A model generated the notes under the pieces. That model was given only the letters and a program-made list of their open reading frames with translations. It was not told the origin of the DNA and made no database searches. A stretch of 64,000 bases of DNA from Pseudomonadota bacterium (lineage in GTDB: Bacteria > Desulfobacterota > Binatia > Binatales > Binataceae): positions 281,598 to 345,597 of the forward strand of contig JAJPIF010000011.1 of the NCBI GenBank assembly GCA_021324885.1, given 5' to 3'. Position numbers and translations under genes: made by a program. Numbering within the stretch: the stretch's first letter is position 1; the number at the start of each line of letters is the position of its first letter. Below are positions 45,932 to 54,890 of the stretch, in pieces.

Positions 45932-47983
45932 ATGCAGATGCTGGAATGGTATCGAAGCGAGGGGACTGCCTATCCAGGGGGCGCGGTCTGGATAGAAGAG
46001 GAGGGCGCCTACAACTTCGCGATCTACTCGCGGCGGGCAACGGCGGTGACGCTGCTGTTTTACTCCGCCGAAGATCAGTTCAATCCGCTGGCGCGCATCG
46101 CGCTGGATTACCTGAAGAACAAGTCGGGCCGCATCTGGCACTGCCGAGTGGCTTACAGCCGGATCGCCGCGGCGCGCTATTATGCCTATTCGATCGAAGG
46201 TCCGTTCGATCCGCAACACGGCGATCGATTCGATCCGCACAAGGTGCTGCTCGATCCATACGCGCGCAGGATTTTCTTCCCGCCCGGCTTCAGCCGCGAG
46301 GCGTCGCGCGGTCCCGGTTCCAACGCCGGCAAGGCGCCGCTGGCCTACCTGCCCGATCTCGATCCGTTTGATTGGGGCGACGAACCGCGCCCGCGCCATA
46401 CCTCCGACACGGTCATTTATGAGATGCACGTGCGCGGCTTTACCCGGCGCGACAATTCCGGCGTCAGCCCCGATGCCCGCGGCACCTATGCGGGTGTAAT
46501 CGAAAAGATTCCCTACCTGAAAGACCTCGGGGTGACTGTGGTCGAACTGCTGCCGGTCTTTCAATTCGATCCCGGCGAGGGCAATTACTGGGGTTACATG
46601 CCGCTGGGTTTTTTCGCCCCTCATCATGGTTATTCCAGCGCCGGCTCCGGCGGCTGCTGCAACGAGTTCCGCGCAATGGTCAAGGCGCTGCATCAGGCGG
46701 GAATCGAAGTGGTTCTCGACGTTGTGTACAACCATACCACGGAAGGCGGCGCAGATGGGCCGACGTACAATTTTCGCGGAATCGATAACAGCACTTACTA
46801 TCTGCTCGATTCCGGCATGAGCCGCTACCGCGACGATACCGGCACGGGGAATGTCCTGCGTTCGGCCCATCCGAAGGTGCGCAAGCTTATTCTGGACAGC
46901 ATGCGGTTTTGGGTGCGCGAGATGCACGTGGACGGTTTCCGCTTCGACCTGGCTTCGATCTTCACCCGCCGCGACGACGGCTCGATCGACCTCGGCGAGC
47001 CCGCGGTGATTGCCGATATCACCGGCGACGACGACTTCGCCGGCCTTCATCTGATAGCCGAGCCGTGGGATTTGAGAAGCTATGAACTGGGTCGCAGTTT
47101 TCCCGGCCGCATGTGGGCGCAATGGAACGGGCGTTTCCGCGACGATGTCCGCGCCTTCATCAAGGGCGACAACGGCAAGGTGGGGGCGCTGATGAGCCGC
47201 ATTTACGGCAGCGACGATCTTTTCCCCGACAGTCGCGCCGAAACTTATCATCCCTACCAGAGCATCAACTTCATTACCTGTCACGACGGTTTCTGCCTCT
47301 ATGATTTGGTCGCCTACAACGCCAAGCACAACGAAGCCAACGGCCAGAACAACCAGGACGGTACAGACTACAATCTGTCGTGGAACTGCGGATGGGAAGG
47401 CGATACCGACGTTCCCGCCGGCGTGATCGAACTGCGCAAGCAGCAGATAAGGAACTTCTGCTGCCTGCTGTTTCTATCCAACGGCACCCCGATGTTCTGC
47501 GCCGGCGACGAATTCATGAACACGCAAGGCGGCAACAACAATCCCTACAACCAGGACAACCATACCACCTGGCTCAACTGGGACCTGCTCCAGCGCAATC
47601 GCGACATGTTCCGCTTCTTCAAGCTCATGATCGCGTTTCGCAAGGCGCACCCGAGCCTGGGCCGCAGCCGCTTCTGGCGCGAGGATATCAAGTGGTACGG
47701 CGTCGGGAAGGACGTCGATTTATCGGACGATTCGCACACGCTGGCATTCTGCCTGCACGGCGCCTCCCAGCAGGACGAGGACATCTATGTAATGATCAAT
47801 GCGTATTGGGAAAACCTCGACTTCGTGGTGCAGGAGGGCAAGCCCGAGGAATGGAAGCGGGTGGTGGACACGAGCCTGGCCAGTCCCTTTGATTTCGCCG
47901 CGCCCGGCAGCGAGCCCCGGCTAAGCTCGGCAACATACACGGTCAAGGCCCGTTCCATAGTCGTCCTGATACGCACCAGTTGA
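45932..47983 (+). CDS. glgX: Glycogen debranching enzyme GlgX-like (GH13 isoamylase type)
   Basis: The 683-residue enzyme hydrolyses alpha-1,6 branches. An N-terminal CBM48-like domain (about 15-125) is followed by the GH13 barrel. The conserved regions are VVLDVVYNHT, DGFRFDLAS with the nucleophile Asp, LIAEPWD with the acid/base Glu, and FITCHDGF with the third Asp. NNNPYNQDN is typical of the GlgX/TreX group. AAAGGA lies five bases before the ATG at 45932. No other glycogen gene is adjacent. Confidence 0.92.
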   Translation: MQMLEWYRSEGTAYPGGAVWIEEEGAYNFAIYSRRATAVTLLFYSAEDQFNPLARIALDYLKNKSGRIWHCRVAYSRIAAARYYAYSIEGPFDPQHGDRFDPHKVLLDPYARRIFFPPGFSREASRGPGSNAGKAPLAYLPDLDPFDWGDEPRPRHTSDTVIYEMHVRGFTRRDNSGVSPDARGTYAGVIEKIPYLKDLGVTVVELLPVFQFDPGEGNYWGYMPLGFFAPHHGYSSAGSGGCCNEFRAMVKALHQAGIEVVLDVVYNHTTEGGADGPTYNFRGIDNSTYYLLDSGMSRYRDDTGTGNVLRSAHPKVRKLILDSMRFWVREMHVDGFRFDLASIFTRRDDGSIDLGEPAVIADITGDDDFAGLHLIAEPWDLRSYELGRSFPGRMWAQWNGRFRDDVRAFIKGDNGKVGALMSRIYGSDDLFPDSRAETYHPYQSINFITCHDGFCLYDLVAYNAKHNEANGQNNQDGTDYNLSWNCGWEGDTDVPAGVIELRKQQIRNFCCLLFLSNGTPMFCAGDEFMNTQGGNNNPYNQDNHTTWLNWDLLQRNRDMFRFFKLMIAFRKAHPSLGRSRFWREDIKWYGVGKDVDLSDDSHTLAFCLHGASQQDEDIYVMINAYWENLDFVVQEGKPEEWKRVVDTSLASPFDFAAPGSEPRLSSATYTVKARSIVVLIRTS

Positions 47984-48017
47984 AGTCAAGGCGACACAAG
48001 AGGTCCGCGGCTGGACG

Positions 48018-49661
48018 ATGATTGGTCTCAAAGAGCAGGCAGTTCGCGATGCCCGAAGCTTCGCCCAGGCGCGTCTTAAGCATCGATGGCGCATTCCTCA
48101 GGCCTATAATCCATCTGCCGACTGTCTGGACCGCAACGCACATCACGGCGACAGAACTGCGCTGGTTTATGAAGATAGCGAAGGTCGCCCGCTCAATTAC
48201 AGCTTCAGCCAGATGACCGAGGCCTGCTGCCGTTTTGCCAATGCGCTGGACGGTCTCGGAGTTCGCGCTGGCGATGTGGTTGCGGTTGTTGCCGGCCAGC
48301 GGCCGCAAACCGCAATCGCTCATATGGCGATCTACCGGCTCGGCGCGGTCGCGCTGCCGGTTTCCAGATTGTTTGGCGACGGGGCTCTGCGCTATCGCTT
48401 GGCGCACAGCGACGCCAGGGCAATTGTGGCGGAACCCGAGAGCGCTTTGCGGCTTGAGGCGATCCGCGGCGAATTGCCTTCACTGCGCCATGTGATCGTG
48501 ATTGGCGGCAACGCGCCCGGATTGAGTTTCGATGAGCTGTGCGCGGTTGGTGCGCCGTGGCGCGATCCAGCGCCCAGCCGGCCCGAAGATCCCGCTCTGC
48601 TGATGTACACCTCCGGCACCACCGGGAATCCCAAAGGCGTGCTGCAGGCGGCGCGCAACCTGATCGGCCGCAACGGCTTCGACTACGCGCTCAACTTTAT
48701 CCAGCCCGGCGACGTGTACTTCAGCCCCGCCGACTGGGCATGGTCCGCGGGCTTGACGGGCCTGCTGTGCCCATGGGCCTACGGAATCCCGGTGGTTGCG
48801 TATGCCGCCAGGGGCAGGTTCGACCCCGAACTTATCTACCGCCTGATGGAGCGCAATCGCGTGACCGTCGCGATGTTTCCGCCGGCAGCGCTGGAACTGA
48901 TGCGGCAGGCGGGGGCGCCGCGTGACAAGTACCGGCTTGCCTTGCGATGCGTCTTCATCACCGCGGGCTCCCCCAGCGCCACGCTCACCGGCTGGCTTAA
49001 GGAGGAACTGCGCGTTGACTTCAATGTCGGTTATGGCCAGACCGAAGCCAACACCGTGATTGGCACCTGCACGGCTCTGGAGCCCGCGATTCCCGGCGCA
49101 ATCGGCAAGGCGTATCCGGGTCACGACGCCGTAATCCTGGGCGAGGACGGCGCGATTATGGGGGCGGGCGAAACCGGGATGATTGCTCTGGCGCGCGAGG
49201 ATCCGGTGATCATGACGGGATACTGGAAGGATCCCGATGCGGCGGCGCAAAAGTTCAGCGGCCGCTTTATGCTGACCGGCGACTGCGGCTTGATGGACGA
49301 GGACGGCAATGTTTACTTCCTCGGCCGCGCGGACGACGTGATCAAGAGCTCCGGTTATCGCATCGGGCCCGACGAGGTCGAAGCCGCCCTCCTCGACCAT
49401 CCAGCCGTCCTTTCCTGCGCCGCCATCGGCGCTCCCGACCCCGAGCGGGGGCAGGCCGTTAAGGCGTTGATCAAGCTTAAACCCTCCTTCATGCCCTCGG
49501 CGGAACTGGTAATACAGTTGCAGGAGCGGGTGCGCGCCCGCGTCGGCGCGCACGCCTATCCGCGCCAAATCCAATTCGTCGATGACCTGCCGCTTACCGT
49601 GACCGGCAAGGTCAAGCGCAAGGAGCTGCGTGAACGCGAGGCCTTGAGGGCGCAAAAATGA
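48018..49661 (+). CDS. AMP-dependent acyl-CoA synthetase (medium-chain type)
   Basis: The 547-residue protein belongs to the adenylate-forming (ANL) superfamily. The AMP-binding P-loop is YTSGTTGNPKG, the gate motif is GYGQTEANTVIG, and LTGDCGLMDEDGNVYFLGRADD closes the core (core motif A8 near residue 430). The catalytic Lys is in LTVTGKVKRKEL near the C-terminus. Overall it resembles medium-chain or acetyl-type acyl-CoA synthetases, and the preferred acid is not known. It follows glgX by 34 bases on the same strand. Confidence 0.9.
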   Translation: MIGLKEQAVRDARSFAQARLKHRWRIPQAYNPSADCLDRNAHHGDRTALVYEDSEGRPLNYSFSQMTEACCRFANALDGLGVRAGDVVAVVAGQRPQTAIAHMAIYRLGAVALPVSRLFGDGALRYRLAHSDARAIVAEPESALRLEAIRGELPSLRHVIVIGGNAPGLSFDELCAVGAPWRDPAPSRPEDPALLMYTSGTTGNPKGVLQAARNLIGRNGFDYALNFIQPGDVYFSPADWAWSAGLTGLLCPWAYGIPVVAYAARGRFDPELIYRLMERNRVTVAMFPPAALELMRQAGAPRDKYRLALRCVFITAGSPSATLTGWLKEELRVDFNVGYGQTEANTVIGTCTALEPAIPGAIGKAYPGHDAVILGEDGAIMGAGETGMIALAREDPVIMTGYWKDPDAAAQKFSGRFMLTGDCGLMDEDGNVYFLGRADDVIKSSGYRIGPDEVEAALLDHPAVLSCAAIGAPDPERGQAVKALIKLKPSFMPSAELVIQLQERVRARVGAHAYPRQIQFVDDLPLTVTGKVKRKELREREALRAQK

Positions 49662-49752
49662 TCCGTCGGCTTGCCCGCCGCCGGCCCGACTGGTACTGAT
49701 GGGCCGTCCTCGTGAACGCCTGTCTACATACCACCGCATTGACCATTGCTCG

Positions 49753-50562
49753 ATGATGACGCGCGCCCGGCCGGTAATCCAAGTAGCGGGACTGCGTGTC
49801 ATTCGCGACAGCACTATCCTGGAAAGAATCGACTGGACGGTCGAAAAGGATCAGCACTGGGTGATCCTCGGTCCCAACGGCTCCGGCAAAACTTCACTAT
49901 TGCGCGCGCTCACCGGTTATCTGCCGCCGACCGAAGGAACGATCTCCGTGTTGGGCGAGACCTACGGACGTTCGGATTGGCGCGAGTTGCGCAAACGGAT
50001 CGGAATCGTCAGTTCCAGCATCTACCAGATGATGGCCGACCATGAGACGGCGCTTAACTCGGTGCTGAGCGGCCGCTACGCGCAAATCGGGCTGTGGGGC
50101 GAGGTCGCCCCATCGCAGGGGCGCGAGGCGGCGCGAATTCTCAGGCAGGTCGAGTGCGAGTATCTCAAGGACCGTCCCTGGAGCCATCTGTCCCAGGGCG
50201 AGCGCCAGCGCGTCCTGATCGGGCGAGCGCTGATGGCGCGGCCGAAGCTGCTGATTCTCGACGAACCCTGCGCCGGCCTTGACCCCGCCGCTCGAGAGCA
50301 CTTCCTCCAGTTCCTGGAGCGTCTGGCGCACGGACCCAGCGCTCCCGCGCTGGTGCTCGTGACCCATCATACGGAGGAAATCACGCCCAGCTTTTCCCAC
50401 GTCCTCGTGTTGAAAGGCGGACGCGTCGCCGCCAGCGGTCCCAAGGCGCGTATCCTCAATTCCAAACTGCTGTCGGAGGCGTTCGCAGTACCGGTGAAAA
50501 TCCGGCGCGCGCATGGCCGGTATTTTTTGAGCGTGCCGCCAAGGCCGACCGTTGTACTGTGA
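49753..50562 (+). CDS. ABC transporter ATP-binding protein (orphan)
   Basis: The 269-residue protein has Walker A GPNGSGKTS, the signature LSQGERQRV and Walker B LLILDEPC, followed by a His-containing switch (LVTHHTEEI). It resembles ModF/YlmA-type soluble ABC ATPases. No permease or binding protein is adjacent. ATG codons at 49753 and 49756 precede the usual start of this family. A longer frame from 49699 is open but adds unrelated residues. It lies downstream of the acyl-CoA synthetase. Confidence 0.85.
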   Translation: MMTRARPVIQVAGLRVIRDSTILERIDWTVEKDQHWVILGPNGSGKTSLLRALTGYLPPTEGTISVLGETYGRSDWRELRKRIGIVSSSIYQMMADHETALNSVLSGRYAQIGLWGEVAPSQGREAARILRQVECEYLKDRPWSHLSQGERQRVLIGRALMARPKLLILDEPCAGLDPAAREHFLQFLERLAHGPSAPALVLVTHHTEEITPSFSHVLVLKGGRVAASGPKARILNSKLLSEAFAVPVKIRRAHGRYFLSVPPRPTVVL

Positions 50563-50655
50563 ATGAAAAAAAGCACTGCCCAGCGCAGTCAGAGTTAAAA
50601 GGGAAAGAAAAGAGAAGGAAGAAAGGGGGGAGAACCTACGAGTTCAGGAGGCGGA

Positions 50656-51012
50656 TCAGTCGCAGCGGGCGAAAGCTACCGACTCATAACTCGATTCCGG
50701 CCGCAGCAGACCGTCCACCGCATCGATGATTTCCTCAAGCGCCACCTGCTCGCCGCGCTTGAGGCGATTGATCAGGTCTTGCAACTCGACATTCTTCATC
50801 AGGCAAAAGCACTCGCGGGCGCCCTTGTTCATCCGGGCGCGCTGCCGCGCCTGGGCGGCGGCGCTTTCCAGCACATAGATGGCGGCGCCGTTTCGGCTTT
50901 GCCAGGCGGGAATCGGTTCACGAGCCACCCCGGCCATTGCGGCCAGCGCGGGACCACTCCAGGCTACGAAAGCGGACAAAGCAAGAGGAGCGAGACTCAG
51001 AGAGTTCATCAT
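50656..51012 (-). CDS. Small secreted hypothetical protein
   Basis: The predicted product has 118 residues with a signal peptide (to about residue 24, ending in ALAAM). The mature part is hydrophilic and helical with LINRLKRGEQVALEEIIDAV and three cysteines, two of them adjacent in a CFC motif. AGGAG lies about six bases before the ATG at 51012. The family is not recognised. It lies 209 bases downstream of the HU-like gene, beyond that gene's terminator. Confidence 0.65.
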   Translation of the reverse strand: MMNSLSLAPLALSAFVAWSGPALAAMAGVAREPIPAWQSRNGAAIYVLESAAAQARQRARMNKGARECFCLMKNVELQDLINRLKRGEQVALEEIIDAVDGLLRPESSYESVAFARCD

Positions 51013-51167
51013 CGCTGCTCCTGGGGCTCTGCAATGATGGAAATATTAGCGCGCCAGGAGCGGGATTTCAGCGGAAACGATCGGCCTGCGAGCGCGACCG
51101 CAGGGCCAACTCAGGGCGAACTAAAGCACTCCGGCGTCGTGAGTCGCGCCGGGGCCTGTGGGCAAGC

Positions 51168-51198
51168 TAAAACGGCGAGGCCGCACGGACCTCGCCGC
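51168..51198 (-). terminator. Intrinsic terminator of the HU-like gene
   Basis: Minus-strand arms CGGCGAGG (51197-51190) and CCTCGCCG (51180-51173) surround a nine-base loop. TTTT follows at 51172-51169. It lies 23 bases after the stop of the HU-like gene at 51221. Confidence 0.75.
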
Positions 51199-51220
51199 TT
51201 TGCGGCGCCTGATGCGTCGA

Positions 51221-51502
51221 TCAGCGGGCGCCGAGGACCGAGTCCTTCAGGCTCTTGGCCGGTGTAAACCTGAGCCGAGTCCGCGCGGGAATCTTGATCT
51301 GTTGGCCGGTTGCGGGGTTGCGCCCCATGCGGGGTTTGGTCTTGCGCTTGCGGAAAATTCCCAGCCCGGCGAGTCTGAGAGAGCCCTCGCGCTTGAGTTC
51401 GCGGACCACCAACGAGGTGAGTTCCTCCAGAGCGGTCTTGGCCTGTTTTTTGGTAATCCCCACTTTATCTGACAAGTAGGTTGCCACCTGCGACTGCGTC
51501 AT
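51221..51502 (-). CDS. HU/IHF-family DNA-binding protein
   Basis: The 93-residue protein has the N-terminal helical dimer part with ITKKQAKTALEEL and the beta-arm region GLGIFRKRKTKPRMGRNPAT. That matches the G-x-G-x-F and arm RxGRNPxTG motif of HU and IHF. It should bend or coat DNA. The extra sequence before the arms is unchanged, and the Pro of the arm tip is present. AGGAGGAGG precedes two consecutive ATG codons (51505 and 51502). The second is preferred by spacing. It is the only HU-like gene in the window. Confidence 0.9.
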   Translation of the reverse strand: MTQSQVATYLSDKVGITKKQAKTALEELTSLVVRELKREGSLRLAGLGIFRKRKTKPRMGRNPATGQQIKIPARTRLRFTPAKSLKDSVLGAR

Positions 51503-51800
51503 CATCCTCCTCCTGTTAGAGCGTATTAAAACCGCGGAATTACCATCAGGGTAATCGCCGCTAAAAATTTTTCAAGTTCCAGGGGTTCATTTTTTGCCTA
51601 TGCCATACGGGTTTTTGAACAGGCGCGTCAGCTTGCCACTGTGCCCCAAGCGTTTTTAAGCAAGGGCTCATTTGAATTTTCAAATGCCGCGGCGGTCCGC
51701 CGACTTTTCCGGAAGATCAAATAAGGCGCGCGTTTTGGCCAGGATTGGCTACAACTGCACAGCGCACGCTAACCGAACGGGCGCGGAAGCGGATTCGGCG
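51503..51800. other. Region between HU-like gene and truA
   Basis: This stretch of about 300 bases is AT-rich at its centre and has no convincing gene. A 16-base palindrome lies at 51670-51685 (ATTTGAA, TT, TTCAAAT). The HU-like gene's promoter must be within it. No RNA gene is recognised. Confidence 0.45.
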
Positions 51801-52559
51801 CTAGCGATGGCTGCGCGCGAGCGCCTGTGGATAACGTACTTCCATCAGGAACAGACCGCAGGCCGGCGCCGCGGCCGGGGTCTGCGATCGATCGCCCCCG
51901 CGCAACAGCTCGCGCAGCGTCTCCAGGCCCAGGCGATTGCGCCCCACCTCCACCATCGCCGCCACCATCAAACGCACCATGTGGCGCATGAAACTGCTGC
52001 CTTCGACCCGGTAGATCAAATGGTCGCCACGCCGCTCCCATTGACTCACATAGATTTCTCTTGACGTGCTTCGGGTCTGGGTTCCCAGCGTGCGGAAGGC
52101 GGCAAAGTCGTGTACGCCGAGGAACAGGCGGGCGCTTTCGCGCATGGCCGATAGATTCAACGGTTGCGCGATGTGCCAGGCGTAGCGATACTCCAGCGCG
52201 GACCTCAGTTCGCGGTTGAGAATGCGGTATTGGTAAACCCGCACCGCCGCGCCGCGGCGCGGATCGAACTGGGGATCGGTCTCGGCGGCCTCGCGCACGA
52301 CGATATCGGGTGGCAGCATGGCATTGAGCGCGCGTCTGAGTTCAGCCGGATCCAGGTAGCGGGGAGCGTCGAACGCCGCCACCTGACCCAGCGCATGCAC
52401 GCCGGCGTCGGTGCGTCCGGCGGCCTGAATCCGGATGGGTTGTCCAAACAGCGTGGCGAGGACCGCTTCGACGCGCGCCTGGATCGTGTCCTCATTGGCC
52501 TGGAGCTGCCATCCACAGTAGCGGGTTCCGTCGTATTCAATCGTCAACCGCACACGCAT
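51801..52559 (-). CDS. truA: tRNA pseudouridine synthase A
   Basis: The 252-residue enzyme modifies uridines 38-40 in the anticodon arm. The catalytic Asp lies in AAGRTDAGVHALGQ. MRVRLTIEYDGTRYCGWQLQ is the standard start and GSSFMRHMVRLMV is the conserved C-terminal block. The gene is downstream of usg-like and leuB on the same strand, a linkage also known for usg and truA in E. coli. Confidence 0.95.
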   Translation of the reverse strand: MRVRLTIEYDGTRYCGWQLQANEDTIQARVEAVLATLFGQPIRIQAAGRTDAGVHALGQVAAFDAPRYLDPAELRRALNAMLPPDIVVREAAETDPQFDPRRGAAVRVYQYRILNRELRSALEYRYAWHIAQPLNLSAMRESARLFLGVHDFAAFRTLGTQTRSTSREIYVSQWERRGDHLIYRVEGSSFMRHMVRLMVAAMVEVGRNRLGLETLRELLRGGDRSQTPAAAPACGLFLMEVRYPQALARSHR

Positions 52560-52580
52560 CGGCGGACCCTTTTTGCGCAG

Positions 52581-53561
52581 TCAGTTCAGTTGCAGCGCCG
52601 GATCGCGAACCAGGCATTCGGCGATCCACAAGGCCGCCAGCGCAGCGCGCCTGGCGTTGTCGAACACGCACCAGATCGAGGTTCCCTGCGGATCGCGGCT
52701 GACGCTCAGCAGCAGCGCTTCCTGTTCGATCGCGTCAACCACTGTGGGGGGATCCTCGTTTTCGACCACCAGGATTCCGGGGGCCTCGCGCAGCGCGCCG
52801 GCCCAGGTGTCGGCGCCGGCCGCGGGGGGGAGACTGGCGCAAATCGCGCTGCCGTGCAGGATCGGACAGGCGACGCATTGGACCTTTAATTGCGGCGCTC
52901 GGCCGGTGAGCTTCGTGATCTGGGCGAGCAGCGTCTTTTCCAGCTCCGCGCCCCCGGGAAAAAGGGCGACGTTGAAGGCCGCCTGACGCTGGTCTTCCTC
53001 GATCTCCAGCTTGCCGTTGAGCAGGTCGGCGGATTGCTCGACCAAATGGCTGATCGCACGATGCCCCAGCGATGACGCCCCAAGCATCACGGTCGCCGCG
53101 CAAAACGGGACCGTGTCCAGGGCCTGGAAAATCGTGGCCATCGCCAGGGCCACCGGATGGGGAACCTGGAAAAGCTTGAAACGGCTTAATTCCCGCACCT
53201 GCTCGCGGGTGCCGAAGCCGGGCGCGACGAATGGGATGTTGGACGGCGGCAGCGACGCGGCGCTCAGATCGACCACCACCGGTCCTGAGATGGCGCTCAG
53301 CAGCGGCTCGGCGTCGGCCCGCTGGACGGCCAGGAAAATCAGATCGAGATCGGACAATTCGGCGGGATCGACCAGCAACTCGACTCTACGAGTGGTGCCG
53401 GCGGTTTCGATGGATTCGCCGACATGGTTGTCGGAGCTGTAAAGCCTCAGTTCAGTACACGCCAGGGAGCGCTCTTCGATAAGCTCCAGCAACCGGCCGC
53501 CGACGGCTCCGGTCACACCGATAATTGCCACCCGCAAGCCCGCATTGGCGGCTGTATCCAT
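52581..53561 (-). CDS. Usg-1-like protein, aspartate-semialdehyde dehydrogenase homologue without catalytic Cys
   Basis: The 326-residue protein has the dehydrogenase fold: RVAIIGVTGAVGGRLLELI at the start and a Rossmann domain. In active aspartate-semialdehyde dehydrogenases the catalytic Cys follows NPN. Here the equivalent stretch reads VPHPVALA (residues 133-140) with no cysteine. The middle matches E. coli Usg-1, for example QSADLLNGK and RQAAFNV, and the position upstream of truA is as in E. coli. It is therefore probably not a working Asd. The ATG overlaps the leuB stop (ATGA). Confidence 0.8.
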   Translation of the reverse strand: MDTAANAGLRVAIIGVTGAVGGRLLELIEERSLACTELRLYSSDNHVGESIETAGTTRRVELLVDPAELSDLDLIFLAVQRADAEPLLSAISGPVVVDLSAASLPPSNIPFVAPGFGTREQVRELSRFKLFQVPHPVALAMATIFQALDTVPFCAATVMLGASSLGHRAISHLVEQSADLLNGKLEIEEDQRQAAFNVALFPGGAELEKTLLAQITKLTGRAPQLKVQCVACPILHGSAICASLPPAAGADTWAGALREAPGILVVENEDPPTVVDAIEQEALLLSVSRDPQGTSIWCVFDNARRAALAALWIAECLVRDPALQLN

Positions 53562-54670
53562 CAGCTTTCCGCTTCGGCGCTCTCCAGATGTTCGCGCACC
53601 AGGCGGCCCATCGCCTTGCATCCAACCATCCGGGTGCCCGGCGCGGCCAGGTCGGGCGTGCGATAGCCCTGACGGACAACCGCTTCGACCGCCTGCCTGA
53701 TCGTTTCGGCTTCGGCGGCCATGCCCAGCGAATGCTCCAGCAGCATCGCGGCCGACAGGATCGCGGCCAACGGATTGGCTTTGTCCTGGCCCGCGATGTC
53801 CGGGGCGCTGCCATGAATCGGCTCATACAGCCCGATGGGAAAGCCGGCGCCGTTGATTTCATCGCCGAGCGACGCCGACGGCAACAGGCCCATCGATCCC
53901 GCCAGCATCGAGGCCTCGTCGGTAAGGATGTCGCCGAACATATTTTCGGTGACGATCACGTCGAAATCGCGCGGGCGCCGGATCAGATGCATCGCCATCG
54001 AATCCACCAGCACGTTTTCGAAGCGCACGTCCTTGTACTGCGCCGCCATATCGGTGGCGATCTCGCGCCATAAACGCGAGGAGGCCAGGATGTTGGCCTT
54101 GTCCACCGACGCCAGCCGTTTGCGCCGCTGGCGCGCCAGCTCGAAGGCAAAGCGCACGACCCGGCTGATTTCGGCTTCGTTATAATACAAGGTGTCAACC
54201 GCTTCGCGTCCGGCGCTGCCCTGGCGTCGTTCGCTGGGAGTTCCGAAATAGATCCCGCTGGTCAATTCGCGAACCACGACCAGGTCAACACCGTTGACGA
54301 TATCCGGGCGCAGAGGCGAAGCCGAGACCAGTTCCTTGAGGGCTTTGACCGGCCGAACATTGGCATACAGACCTAAATTCTTGCGCAAGGCAAGCAGCGC
54401 CTGCTCGGGACGCTTTTCAGCCGCCGGATTGTCCCATTTGGGACCGCCGACCGCGCCCAGCAATATCGCGTCACTGTCCAGCGCGGACTTGAGCACTTCT
54501 TCGCGCAGCGGCGTACCGTGCGCGTCGATCGAAGCTCCGCCCACCAGAGCTTCTTTGTATTCAAACTCCAGCGCGGACTGACGCGCAACCGTCTTGAGCA
54601 CCTGTAAAGCTTCGCCGACGACTTCGGGCCCGATGCCGTCGCCCTTAAGGACCAGTATCTTGTACGCCAT
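53561..54670 (-). CDS. leuB: 3-isopropylmalate dehydrogenase
   Basis: The 369-residue enzyme oxidatively decarboxylates 3-isopropylmalate in leucine synthesis. [29 protein letters not shown] and [24 protein letters not shown] are family hallmarks. NAD preference is suggested by the typical [17 protein letters not shown] region. It is followed by the Usg-1-like gene with a one-base overlap. Upstream (54671-54890) no gene is visible. leuA is separated from it by the Omp85-like gene. Confidence 0.95.
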   Translation of the reverse strand: MAYKILVLKGDGIGPEVVGEALQVLKTVARQSALEFEYKEALVGGASIDAHGTPLREEVLKSALDSDAILLGAVGGPKWDNPAAEKRPEQALLALRKNLGLYANVRPVKALKELVSASPLRPDIVNGVDLVVVRELTSGIYFGTPSERRQGSAGREAVDTLYYNEAEISRVVRFAFELARQRRKRLASVDKANILASSRLWREIATDMAAQYKDVRFENVLVDSMAMHLIRRPRDFDVIVTENMFGDILTDEASMLAGSMGLLPSASLGDEINGAGFPIGLYEPIHGSAPDIAGQDKANPLAAILSAAMLLEHSLGMAAEAETIRQAVEAVVRQGYRTPDLAAPGTRMVGCKAMGRLVREHLESAEAES

Positions 54671-54890
54671 CTAAATGCGAATCGACCAATTCAGCTCGCT
54701 TCGTCGTGAGCGGCAAAAATCCCGTTGCGCGTTTTCGGCTTGAGATTATCCCGGGGCGGCGCTCCCGGCTCTCCGATTCGAAAAGTCCGGGCTCGCAATC
54801 CTCAAACAAAGGTAATCGCAAGGCTTCAGTTACGACTTATCCTAACCCGATTATTGCGGCAAGTCCGGCCGACTAAGCCGGGCCGCCGCC

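Noticed and set aside
45776..47329. A 517-codon minus-strand frame over glgX
   Set aside because: It is a shadow of the GH13 gene, whose catalytic motifs are all in the plus frame.
51670..51685. 16-base palindrome ATTTGAA-TT-TTCAAAT as a firm operator
   Set aside because: It is symmetric, but AT-rich palindromes of this size occur by chance, and no regulator or promoter elements can be tied to it.
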